Source of the DNA: Muricea muricata
Taxonomy: Eukaryota; Cnidaria; Anthozoa; Malacalcyonacea; Plexauridae
Assembly: GCA_963855995.1 (NCBI GenBank)
Contig: OY979717.1
Coordinates: 12,713,001 to 12,777,000 of the forward strand
Reading direction: 5' to 3'
Length of the DNA: 64,000 nt
Position 1 is the first letter of the stretch. Every line of letters starts with the position of its first letter. Under the pieces are notes generated by a model. The model saw only the letters and a program-made list of their open reading frames with translations, ran no database searches and was not told where the DNA came from. Position numbers and translations under genes: made by a program. Of the stretch, positions 39,888 through 51,132 are shown one piece after another.

Positions 39888-40179
39888 TTACCATATCATG
39901 ACGGAGGAATCACGTACTAAAAACGTTGTATGGGAGATGCTGTTGGCGCAGTTATCACTTCTCCGTTGATGTTTTTTAAGATATTTGCAATCACATATGG
40001 ACCATGCACTTGAATTGTCGTCGGGATTATCATAAAGATTCAAAGATATATAAGTGTTTTCTGGTTCACGATTATGGTGTGGTTCGGTGTATCCATCATT
40101 TTCTGTTAATACTTGGTTATGATTCTGCTGACTTGTCTCTTCATTTTCGGCCGTTTCTCTTTCGTTGTCTTGACTTGAA
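39888..40179 (-). pseudogene. Lectin receptor gene C tail-exon remnant
   Basis: Matches the tail exons of D and E from SSQDNERETAENEETSQQ through YISLNLYDNPDD, but breaks off at 40179 before the transmembrane helix. The first motif is mutated from YTEL to YTEP, which would break the ITAM. A small insertion near 40008 shifts the frame after NPDDNS. No lectin or stalk exon remains between here and its likely signal exon at 47352-47400. Confidence 0.8.
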
Positions 40180-40697
40180 AGTAGAATAGTCATAGCTACA
40201 GCATTTTTTACGGAGCTCTTACCCCTGTGAATTAGTTCCCAGGTCATCCGTGTAAAACCTGTTTTGACTGGTTTTGGCTATTGTTTTAGAGGGAAAACTT
40301 CATATTATTGTTTGACTTTGGACGATATAAAAATCATATATAGTCTATGTTTCAGGCAAACTTGTGGTACATTTATTGAGACTTTGCATTCAGTGTTGTA
40401 AAGCGATTATGTCCTAGTCATGTTGATTGTTCTATACATTATTTCCTTGTAAACGGTGAAAGCCTTTTCTTAATTCTTTCTCTTTGTTATCAGTGAAACT
40501 AGAATGAACTACGATTAATATTAAATTGTGTATTAAACAACTGACACATGTGTAAGATATATTGAACTTTATTCTTAATTTTCGACATTTTCATGCATGA
40601 TGAACAGCAGTACTCTACAAAAATATAGAAAAGAGAGAACGACTTAATATATAATGTGTGAAAGTTTTAAAAAATTGCAGAATTTTCGTATTCTAAC

Positions 40698-41340
40698 CTT
40701 AGCATGTCCAGCCAGAAAACCTGCTCTTTCAGGCGCTCATTTATCTCATCGTCTTTAGAGCTGTCAATAATATAAGGGTTTAAAAATTGAAAAAATATTC
40801 AACATTTAAGGGTTAAATGATAGCAACATGTTAAATTTTACATACCCATATCTAGGGCACGCGAATTTGTCCACACTTAAAATAAATTAACGTCCTCAAT
40901 GTGTAGAACGCCTGAGCATGTTTGACACTTGCCGCTAACTAATAAAGAGTGGGAAAGTTATCACGTATGTTTAACCATCTGCTAGAAATCTAAATGTGTA
41001 CTTACCAAATTGTTCCATTTTGATTTTGCCCCATATCTATGTAGCGAAGGCTAGCATCATATAAAAAATAATGTGTTGTTATGTTTGTGACGGTATGAGC
41101 GTGTGTGTTCGTGTACAGTGTGTACATTGTTTGCAGTTTGTAAATTAAGTTCTCTGTGATACCGCTAATTACAGAAAACCATTCAAGATGACTACACGTT
41201 TTAGTCAGTTTGTAAACTAAATCTTTGTCATAGCATTGGACGAAATCAGTCATGTAAAAGTTTCGCATGGACCTTTTAAAACCATTGTGAATCAGTCTTC
41301 GTACAAAGACCTTTACTTGCTTGCGTGTTTCAAAGTTTCC
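40698..41340 (-). CDS. Unrecognised two-exon gene fragment
   Basis: Exon 41006-41340 reads ETRKQVKVFVRRLIHNGFKR, then MRNFYMTDFVQCYDKDLVYK and YIDMGQNQNGTI, ending before GTAAGTAC. Exon 40698-40760 (after TTATTGACAG, before GTTAGA) reads SKDDEINERLKEQVFWLDML. The two agree in phase (2 then 1 nt, making Cys). I do not recognise the family. The start is lost in an (AT)n tract and no further exon was found at either end, so it is partial. Confidence 0.4.

Positions 41341-41342
<2 letters not shown>

Positions 41343-41372
<30 letters not shown>
41343..41372. repeat. (AT)n microsatellite
   Basis: Thirty bp of AT dinucleotides between the unknown exon and the Penelope-like fragment. Confidence 0.95.
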
Positions 41373-41378
<6 letters not shown>

Positions 41379-41379
41379 T

Positions 41380-42470
41380 TGTTTTTTCTAAAGAATTTTA
41401 CAACTATCGGTAAATCGTTACACGGTGTTTCATGCCTTTAGGCAATCATCAGACGACTGATTACATTCAATTATAGTTCAGGAATTTATAGTCCACTACG
41501 TGGTTACGTTGGAAGATTAATTATAATATCATTAAGAGTCATTAAGCGTTAATTGTCTGGGGGGATAAACAGATAAACAACAGCCGAGATATATAATACA
41601 CAGTTACGCACTTGTCGAACTAACGTTGTCAGCGTTTATCGCAGCCAAAAGTAAACGAGGATATAGGTTCTTTCTTTAAAATTGCAAAGGAGGAATTTGT
41701 TTTTGATGACGACAGTTCGAAAGAATTTCCGATCTTTTGTTCAGTAAGTTTCCTTGTTCATGGAAAATTATGTGGTATTTTTCTGAAAGGCAAAGCTGGT
41801 GATATGTCTAAAATTGACCACGAGACATCTATTTCATCGATGCTTTTGTCCTTTAAGTTCCATATATACTTCGATAGTTCTGTGCTGTTTGCTTTACTCC
41901 GGTGGCGTAGTGAATTGCGATGTTTGTAGAACTTGTCTTTAAATGTTCGTTCTGTGAGTCCTATGTAGCATTTTCTTTCGCTGTTTTTCCTGTTTGTCAC
42001 TTGGGCTAGATAAATCACGTTTTCCGTCTGGCATTTTCCTTGGAGTGGGCAGGAATCTTGCATTCTGCGGTCGTGTTACTAGGTTGGTTTTCTAGGATCT
42101 TTTTGTTGTGACTGTTGATGATACTGGCTGCGCTGAGGGTGCATCCGTAGCTGACTTTTACATTGTTCCTGTTGAAGATCTTGTGCAGCTTGTGCCCTGG
42201 GGGAAAGTGCTTGTCTAACAGCTGTAGGAAGTTTCTTGCTATATTGGCTTTCACGTTCATACTGTAAGGGGGGTTGAACCAGAGTATCTACCGCTTTCGT
42301 ATACGGCACCTTGGCTCAGGATCTGATATCGGTGTATACTTAATGTACTCTTTGTACCCGCTGGATTTGAGAGCGTTGTTGTAGTACGGGGCGGCTTCGT
42401 TGAAAATCTCTTCGCTTGATGAAATCTCGCTTATTGTTTTGCTGATGTTGTGTGGAAGCTCTTTAATTTA
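41380..42470 (-). mobile_element. Penelope-like element 3' fragment with GIY-YIG domain
   Basis: Frames at 42015-42260 and 41758-42063 together give the region after the RT: ANIARNFLQLLDKHFPPGHK, KVSYGCTLSAASII, then CPLQGKCQTENVIYLAQV and KCYIGLTERTFKDKFYKHRN, the Cys-bearing GIY-YIG endonuclease. A frameshift lies near 42060. The 3' end carries a hammerhead motif. A block at about 41570-41680 is an inverted copy of the lectin intron sequence at 38040-38130. Confidence 0.75.
41411..41465 (-). ncRNA. Hammerhead ribozyme motif at Penelope-like terminus
   Basis: The minus strand reads AGTCGT, CTGATGA, a TGCC-TAAA-GGCA stem II, GAAA, a short ACA-CCG-TGT stem III, A, then ACGATT, which pairs with AGTCGT as stem I (one wobble). 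The closing pair of stem II is a U-U mismatch, so activity may be low. Expected cut is after the GTA. Confidence 0.6.
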
Positions 42471-42563
42471 ACTAGGGATGTATATCAGCCACATGCCAGG
42501 GCATATGATGAAAATCAACATGTGTTCTTGTTCAATATTTTTGTTGTGTTTTCTCCTTTTAAG

Positions 42564-45500
42564 TAAATCTTCCCGAAGGATGGATCAACACCTTACCTAA
42601 AGCCGACCACCAATGGGTATCGCAAGCTTTGTTTACAACAAATGCTAGAACTGGTAAAGCAGAATTGGATTTTAGCAGGTATTTTATTATCATAACAAAT
42701 TAGTATTTTAAAATACTATAGTGTTTTATTTTATACAAGAAATTTGTGGAACACCATGTAATTAAATTGATTCACAATTTGTTCCACAAATTTCTTATAT
42801 AAATATAATAATATAATTCACCATGCAAAGTCTGAAATTACATATACTAGTGTTTATTATAAAGTTGTTCTTTTTTTAAGAGTTAACAAGCTTTGGTGGT
42901 AGCCCCCTCAGCCGCCCCTTATTACATCTCAACCACCACGCCCTAGCAAGTTCTTTGCACGGCGCCTGCTGCTGTGGATGCCTAGAAAGCTGTGGCGTGT
43001 CAAATTGTTTTGCCCACATCCAACCTGCGAAAAGAAAGAGCTAACCGGTGCTGGTATCTATCCCAGAGTGCGAGAGGTTTTGGATGTGGACGATAGATAC
43101 AATTTGGCAGCAGAATATCTCGAGTGCAGGGCCTGTAAAAAAAATCATTAGTTGGAGTCCCGGCATCGTCACGCAGCTGGATCCTGGCCATCGACTGCAG
43201 TTCCCCGTGCTAATTACATACCAATATGTATGTGATGTCAAGGTCATCCGACTTTTACGGCAGCGCAGTCCTGGGAACAGCTCGACAGTGTTTCAAAAGA
43301 TCTCGGAGCAGCACGGTGAGAAATGGCTGCAAAGGAGTATTCAATATTTAACGGAGTGCAAGTACGTCAAGGAATCCTCCAATAGTGGTTTGATACTACC
43401 TAAATCTTTTGAAGAGCCTCCTGCGTTTGTTCCTGTTCCCAAGTACAAGTGGTTCCTGACCGTTTACGTCCAAGACATTATGGCGAGAGTGGACTATATC
43501 AAGGCATCCATTACGTCCACCTTTGGCAGAATCCTGAAAATGGACTCTACTAAGAAGATTGTAAGGAAGTTGGCTGGGCACAGTGCTGGCACTGCGTCGT
43601 GGGCGACTAACGTTGGCAACGAAATGGGTCAAGTGTTGATGAGCGTCTTGACGGCAAGCGAAGGTGTCGGCCTAGCCCCGATGACGAATGGGCTCATGAC
43701 GCGTTATTCGACGGCCGGTGTTGCTCCTCCACAAGTTCTGTATGTCGGTCGCGATTGCTGTGCTGCCAGTATCGTGAAGACTAAAGAGCTCTTCGATCGT
43801 TGGCCGGATTTGTTGGTTCCCCTGGACATTTAGCATTTCATGCGGCGTTTAGCCACCTGCTGCACGACTGAATCCCACCCGCTGTACGGAGAGTTAATGA
43901 GCCGAATGTCTTAATGCATCTTTCACTGGAGTAAGGAAGACCTCGATCTGCTGAAGAACGCCAAGCGTAATGAGCTCCTTCAAGAAGAAGTCAAGAATCC
44001 AGGGGAGGCTGAAGTCATTGACAAGATTTCCAAAAGGGAATTGGCTCTGCACTGCCGCAGGAAAACACGTGGGACAGTGGAAACCACAGAACTTCTTCAT
44101 TCCCTTCTTCTGACCTTCTCTGGACCCCAAGGACGCGACACCCTGGGAGTTCCTTTGCTTGACAAGGATCTCACGTGGGAGACGTGGGAATCGCAGAAGA
44201 TACATGTCGCCTGCACTCAAGATCCCGACGATGTCCAGCTTTACGTCCAGACTGGATCACTCACCAAAGGCGGCATTATCCTACCAATCTACCGTTGTGC
44301 CAGAGGTTCCACATCTTTGGAGTCTTTTCATCTGCACCTGAACAGGTTCATACCAGGTTGGGCTAGCTTGTGGAGAGAAATCGCATGAGAAAAGCACCTT
44401 AATTTACACTCATTTCTTCTCATTAATCTTTCCAGGTACAAGTGCAAGCGACGTCCACTTTCAGGCATATCTTTTGGAAGGTTTGTCAAGGTGGAACGCA
44501 GATCGCAGTGCTGCTGCTGTTTCTGACGTATCCACTGGTCCAGAAACATACTCCGGCGCTTTGGCAAATGCTGCAAACGATCTAAGCACGAGCGCAATTG
44601 GCAAAAAGATCCAGCCTGGCTTGCAAGAAGTTGGTGCGTACACGGGGGGGTTGATCGGGGTCGAGTACCTGTTCAGTCAGACTGGCGAGGTTCTGGAGAA
44701 CAAGTGCGATGACGATGACATTTCCAACTCTTCTTCTACGCCACTGTCCGACATAGACGACTCGCAACGAGAAGTGGATGAAGGATTCGTCGACAGTGAT
44801 GAACAGACAGTGGGCTTGGTTCCTGATGTCTTCTCGCACCAAGGTGGTACAGTTTTAAAACCTCAAGGCCAGAGAAAAAATACTCTTCGTTCATTAATAT
44901 TACTGCCATGCTCTGTCTTATAGGTGATGATTCTCAAAGTAGCGCTCGCCAAGACTCTATGGAGCAAATGGAAGGACCCTCACTTGAGGTATGCAAAGTG
45001 GAAGGCAGCAACTAGCCAATCACGTTACAATCGTGCTTGATAATGTTTCTCCTACAGGAATCAGTTGGGCCTGACAACATAGAGGGCTTTGAAAAAGTCG
45101 CTACTTTGGCTGCTTTTTTGGCCTCTCTGAGAGATTCAGACATGCCATTGAACAACACGGAAGCAGAACACATCATCCGACTTTGGGACCAGCTGGAGCC
45201 ATATGACAAGCAGCCAACGGTCTTCTCGGCAAGGCACAAGAAGAAACTGGAGAAAGGCCGCTTCAAATCACCCAAGAAGTCATCCAACCTCATTGTGCCG
45301 GGTGTGGATAGCACCAAAAGGTAAACTCTAATTTATATAGAAGCTTACGAGATCCCTGTTGGTTTCGATTATTAATCCTTTTTATTGTATTATTTTAAAG
45401 GTGCTTCCTTGGCTGTAGTTCTGGCCCAGCCCAGTGGCCTGATTGCAACCGTTACGTGGAGGCAATCATCGTACGCTTGTGCGGTGTCCACCCAGGACCC

Positions 45501-46254
45501 GAGAGATCTGCTGGCACCACCATTCCACGATGGGCCCTGGTGTGCAAGAGTTACAAGAACATCAGAGAACGAGTGGTTCACAATGCCAGGGTCATGAGAG
45601 ACACCGATATACAATTGGTCGAAATAAACCAAACGACATTAAGTCAATGGTAAGCACCGGTACAATAAACCAAACCTAACCTTGTCTGTCATATATTTAA
45701 AAAATAGAATTTTCATTTCACTAGGTACAACAAACGAGAGAAAAAAATAGAGCGTGATATTATAAAGCAAGGTATACGATTGCCTTTGCCCGCAGCAGCG
45801 TCCAAAGAGCCTCTGCCATCAGCTATGACGTTGCCGCCATCTTTACCTCAAGCAGACTTTCCCCTTCAATTTGAGTTTAGCATTCCACAAAACACTACAG
45901 GGGAAGCAAATGTTAAAGGCTCGGGTCCACGTCCTCCACCATCAGCACCAATCCTTCCTATTCCACCACCCAATTTACTACCCAACCCAATACCTCTTCT
46001 ATCACCTGACCCTCAACCCCATACCGCTACAAACTGCAGCCAGTACTATTACAATAAACGAAAAGCCGAGAAGAAAGCGCTCCGAAAACCCTATCACTTG
46101 TGGCAAGTGCAAGAAGCCAAGAGATCCGGCCACCCACAAGCAATACTTTGGTAACTGGTATTGCAGCCACACCGATCAACTAAGCTATGAAAATTGGAGA
46201 GAGGAACTAAAGGCAAAAAAACAATACAAGAAGAAAAAAGATACAGGGAATTAA
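42564..46254 (+). pseudogene. DUF6729-like multi-exon gene, degraded
   Basis: Seven exons agree in borders and phase: 42564-42678, 42881-44356, 44436-44843, 44924-44988, 45058-45320, 45401-45649, 45725-46254. Landmarks: RRLLLWMPRKLW, a four-Cys region (CPHPTC ... CRAC), MDSTKKIVRKLAG, GNEMGQVLMSVLTA, LYVGRDCCAA, RGSTSLESFHLHL and a C-terminal CGKCKKP...CSHTD zinc motif. I recall these from a large uncharacterised family of fish and invertebrates annotated with DUF6729. The D...D...E spacing (MDSTKK, GRDCC, SLESFH) hints at an RNase H-fold transposase-like core, an inference. Damage: TAG at 42900-42902, an extra A in the A8 run at 43136-43143, TAG at 43831-43833, TAA at 43912-43914, and a frameshift near 46090. 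It replaces the middle exons of lectin gene C. Confidence 0.7.
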
Positions 46255-46269
46255 CCTGTACATTTGTAT

Positions 46270-48033
46270 ATATTGTAAATATATTCTTTTCTCGTATCAC
46301 AAGATAGGGTGTCCTGTGCAAGATAGGGAATTCCCCTTCCTTGATACAGCACTTTTTCGCGGGAACGCCAACCTCGAAGATTGCGCCCCATCTTACATGC
46401 AACAACCACGCTAACTTTCTCTGTTTGCAGAAACGTGAAAAATACTCGACTTTTGGCAGAACATGCATTGTTTTGACATATATATTGAGTTGATAAGTGT
46501 AATGAATTTGCGACTGAGGTTAAACGCACGATTGATTCTAATGTGAAAGACGTTTGATAGTGCTGAAAGTTTGTTGTAGCATTGCGCTACAATTCCACAA
46601 CACGGGAATCTGCGTGTGAGCTACGTATATTTAACGTTTTTAATTACGGTTGGCAGTGGAATGTACTCAGGATAAGTTAAATTACCCTAATGATATATAT
46701 ATATATATATAATTACCATGTACGTTACGGGTGTGACACTGATCATTTTTATCAATAACTTTGACGTAGACTGAGATCTTAGCAAAAGCAAATATGTTTT
46801 CTAACTTTTCTTTTATTGTTTCCTTTTACGTTAAGTAGTTTTGATAATTCTTGCTCGTTATATCCATTATTGGTTCCAATGGTAATGTTTCATAATTATT
46901 ACCTTACATTATTATATTACAATATTTCACCTTAATTCTCAGTATATCTTAATCTGAAACGATAAAATCAGAATTCGACGTCTCAAAAAAAGGCTCTGCT
47001 TCGGAACATGGAATTCTGTTTTCATCGTTTCAGATGGTGAAAGGTCCAGAAAGAACCTATATCCTCGTTTACTTTTGGCTGCGATAAACGCTGACAACAT
47101 CAGTTCGACAAGTCTGTAACTGTGTGTATATCTCGGCTGTTGCTCATCTGTGTTATTTGACTGTATATGGTTTTATATATATGTGGCTGTTGGGAAAGAA
47201 GAGTTTTACGATTTTAATTAAAGTAACGCGTACACAAATAGTGATTAAATCTTTTTTGATGTTATAAAAATTTAAATACTTAGCCTTACTCCAGCTCTCT
47301 AACCCGACAAACAAAGTGTGTAAAAATGAGTTTAATTATAGCATAACTTACCATCTTTGATGAGTGTTAAAAAAAGAAACATCGGCCATTTTAGCAGCAT
47401 CGTGATAGTGTAGTCCAAATAGGATGATGATTTATGAAACTGTAGCTTTAACGGTTTACAGCAAACAAAAAATGAAAGCATAAATTCGTAAACATGGTAT
47501 ATCTATACTTATCTTTAACCACAAGGAATGCACTGTACTTAAGTTTGAAGTGCAGAACGTCATTAACAGACGTACATTTTTGGGCACACCTATAATTGGG
47601 ACAGTACTTTTCGAAAGAAGCAAGTTACAGAGTTACTGGTAAATAAGACATTTGTTCGTGCATTATAAAATAATTTCTCATATCAACACCGAAAATATCT
47701 TATTTTCTCAAATGTATCATAAGTCAATGTCGTTCATCCGTACTATCATATTTGTATCTATCATTCGATATTTAATGCTTTGAACTATATTGAGCAATAA
47801 AGGTCCTTATAAAAAAAAATTTATATCAATTTAGCAGAGCGGAATTGGTTTTAACATTTCCATCTACAGCTGTTCCGCATCTCGCATATACACAAATCCT
47901 GAAATAATTTTAAGATTTGTCTAGAGCACATTTCCGATCGAAATCAAACTTGATCAGAAAATTTCAAATTTCATTGGATATATTTTGTTTCAGTTTTATC
48001 CCCCGTTGGGTAAATCTTATAATGGATGATTTT
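46270..48033. other. Gene C intron 1 and 5' flank, conserved array sequence
   Basis: From 46395 the sequence matches lectin intron 1 (37380 and 59770 onward), including the hairpin at 46953-47034, then the signal exon and upstream block, until it is cut by the Penelope-like insertion at 48048. No other gene. Confidence 0.7.
47352..47400 (-). pseudogene. Gene C signal-peptide exon
   Basis: ATG at 47400, 49 nt, MLLKWPMFLFLTLIKD, followed by GTAAGT. It is intact and its upstream block is present, but no lectin exon lies downstream before the 40-kb tail remnant. It may be an orphan exon, or may splice to an exon of another gene. Confidence 0.65.
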
Positions 48034-48047
48034 ACTGCTATATTTCT

Positions 48048-50311
48048 TGCTATAAATATGATGGCCCAACATATAACTTTTAGCAAAGCCATAAAACCAG
48101 TTAAAATACAAATAAATTTTTATTAAGTAACGTTTCGTCTCTAACTCAAGACATCTTCAGACTAAATGGTATAAAATTACAAGGCTAGTGAATATAAGCT
48201 AAAATTATTTACAAGGTATTATATTACAAAGGTTGTGCTGGTAGATATAGGATATGAAGGTGTAGGAAGGTACGTGACAGGACAAACATACAAAGGATAG
48301 GACAAAGACAGTGTTAAAGGAGGTTAAGTGGAATTGAGCTGCCCTGGACATTAAGAGTGGGTTTGAGCTTAGATATCAGAAGGCTTTCGTGAATCATTAA
48401 TTCACGATCATCTGAACAAGAGGAAGGGATTTCGAAGTCATCAAAGTTGGCAGTGTGACCGGTGGCTTTTAGGTGGGAGAAAATGCTGGACATGACTGGG
48501 CTGGATGTTGGTTTTCCTGTTATAGGAGAGATGCCCAGGTGTTCAAATACTCGGGTGTGTAAATGGCGAGTGGTTTGACCCACATACGATGCGGAACAGC
48601 ATCGATACTTGAATAAGTACACAACACCAGATCTCAAAAACTTGGGAATTCTATTCTTCAAAGGAAAGAAAGAGGAGATACGCGTAGAAGAGCGAAAGAC
48701 AAAGCGAATGTCGAGATGAGGATAAGCAGCACTACAAAGTCGTGTAATTTGTGTGCGAATCTGGAGGGAATGCGAACCAGTGAAAGGAAGGCAAAAATAG
48801 ACGATTTTCTTAGGAACAGTGAGGACAGGAGGTTTGGGTTCAAAAAGGTTGTTGAGGAAGCGACGAACAAGTTGATCGAACATGTGAGTGGGGAAGCTAT
48901 TCAAGTTGAACAATTTCCTAACGACTTCGAGTTGGGTGTGAAAGTTTTCATAGCTAGAGCAGAGGTGGAAAATTCGGTGAAGTAAGCAACAAACTAGAGA
49001 GCGTTTGTATACTGAAGGAATGAAGCTGTGAAAGTTAGTGAAAAGACCGGAAAAAGTAGGTTTACGATAAACTGAGGTAGAAAATCTGCCGTTAGAGCGA
49101 GTTATTTCGACATTAAGAAAAAGGAGTTTACCGTCTTTTTCCAGTTCAGATGAAAAGGAAATGTTAGGATGTTGGCGGTTAAGGTAGGAAAGAAAGAGAG
49201 GTACATGATCTGAGGATTTGAAGAGGAGAAAACAATCATCGACGTAACGTCGATACATAAGAGGTTTGAAAGAGGAAGGGCAATTATATAGCCATGATTT
49301 CTCATGGAAAGACATAAAGATATTGGCGAACAAAGGGCCTAAAGGACTACCCATAGCCACGCCATCAATTTGCTGATAAATGCGACCGTTGAAAATAAAA
49401 TGACAGTTTTTCACAGAAAGAGATAAAAGTTTGGTAAACTGTGAGCGGTCAAAGCCTTCGAAGTACATGGAGTTGGCAAATAGTTGATTAGAAATAATAT
49501 TAATAGTTTCATCAACAGGAATGTTGGTGAACAACGAAGCAACGTCAAAGCTGGCCATAAATACATTATTGGTATTGACGTCAGCGTTCAGGAGTTCTTG
49601 AACGAAGGAAAAGGAATCTTTGATGACGAAGGAGCTCATAGAGATAGGAGTGAGGAAAGGGATGAAGAATCTGGCTATCTTATACGAGTAGTGATTAATA
49701 CAGGATAAAATAGGTCTAAATGGAATAGAGGATTTATGAATTTTAGGAAGTCCATATAGTATGCCTATACGTGTACCAGTAGGATACAGTTCGTTATAAG
49801 TTTTTTCAGTAACGCAATTGTCAGACCTTAGTTTCTTTAACAAAGCTTTAACTTAGTTTCTTCGTTTAAGAGTCAGTTTGACTGCATCATCACCCAAAAG
49901 TTCAAATTTTGAAGAGTCTGCCAGTATTTCATCCATCTTCTTGTGGTATTCGTCTTTATTAAGGATGACTACGCCATTGCCTTTGTCCGGTTTCATAATG
50001 ACAATGCTGCTATCGCTACGAAGATCCTTAAGGATATTCAGTTCTTCCTGCGAATATAAAGCGTTAGGTCGACTGTAGCTTCGGAAGCCAGAGTATGCTA
50101 CGTCTTTTAATCTGGCTTTAATCGAATCCGGGAAAAACCAGAGCGAGCGTTCACGGGTTCTTTCTTTAATTGATTGTAGAACTTCTCGAACGGCGTGAGG
50201 AAACTACAGGCGTTCAATCGGGTAGGTGGAACGGCAAAGTTTTTTGAAAGACCTTTTGAAAGGATTTCCTTTTCTTTGTCCGAGATAAGGCGATTCGAGA
50301 AATTGAACACC
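48048..50311 (-). mobile_element. Penelope-like element with 14-bp target duplication
   Basis: ACTGCTATATTTCT flanks the insertion at 48034-48047 and 50312-50325; the empty site is seen at about 39143-39156. About 2.26 kb. The 3' end (48125-48170, minus strand) has CTGAAGA, a GTCT/AGAC stem and GAAAC, a hammerhead-like motif with an extra T. The 5' end is cut within the N-terminal coding region. Confidence 0.9.
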
Positions 50312-50349
50312 ACTGCTATATTTCTGATGGACTTACCTACAGGTGACAA
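48314..50349 (-). pseudogene. Penelope-like RT with GIY-YIG endonuclease, near-intact
   Basis: The main frame 48314-49843 (509 codons) has YGLPKIHK, RPILSCINHYSYKIARF, SFDVASLFTNIPV, GVAMGSPLGPLFANIFMS and RRYVDDCFLLFKS (catalytic YVDD), then a C-terminal CCSASYVGQTTRHLHTRVFE endonuclease. Upstream, 49858-50105 encodes KPDKGNGVVILNKDEYHKKM, the conserved N-terminal motif, separated by one in-frame TAA near 49855. A frameshift near 50110 leads to a third piece (50107-50311). It is of a different subfamily from the 13-kb copy. Known role: primes and copies its RNA at the insertion site. Confidence 0.88.
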
Positions 50350-51130
50350 TTAAACACCTTAGAAACACCTTGGATATTTGCATTTCAGGTAATAGAAAAT
50401 TGATCAATTGTACAAGCTCAGCGTACACGGCGAAGAATGATCAAGCTATTCAGACTTGATGAAAACACGACTGTACAATATTGTGCTGCCCACAATGATC
50501 AACGTTGTCAACCATATCGTTCAGCATTGTTACTAATATTTTTTAAAAAAACATTAATTAATCAATTTTTATTTTTACTGTAATAGTTACGTTTATCAGA
50601 TGAACTTCATTATGTTGTAAATAATGTTAATTGTCAATATGAATCTCACAACGACCTGTAATTCAGTTCTTACTGCAGAAGGTTACTTAATAGTTATTAT
50701 TATTCTGAGATGTTACCAAATTTGTCGCTTTTTTATGGATTTTGTGGCTAAATCAGTAATGTCTTAAAAGTTCATCAGTAATGTCTTAAAATTGTTCGAA
50801 TCCACATTGAAATCTTGTAAGTTGATATAAAATTACTAAATACCAATATCATATCACACCAATATTCACACCAATATCACAATAAAGATAATAGTAGCTG
50901 GCTTAAAATAAAGACCATGTTACTATTTTTATATACATGCACATAGTTGAGATGTTTATTACTCTTTACATTTATCTGCATAGAATCTCTAAGTTTCTAG
51001 ATTGTTTCATTATCTAAGATCTGGAAAAACGTTACCATATCATGATGGAGGAATCACATATTAAAAACATTTTTGTATGGGAGAATAGGGGAGATGGTGT
51101 TGGCGCAGTTATCACTTGTCCGTTGATGTT
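50326..51130. other. Gene D 3' flank
   Basis: Shared with 39170-39880 and 63240-64000. Contains AATAAA on the minus strand at 50955-50960, about 170 nt past the gene D stop codon. No other gene. Confidence 0.65.
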
Positions 51131-51132
51131 TT

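Noticed and set aside
43396-45632. Minus-strand frames across the DUF6729-like gene
   Set aside because: They are shadows of plus-strand exons that carry recognised motifs and agree in splice phase.
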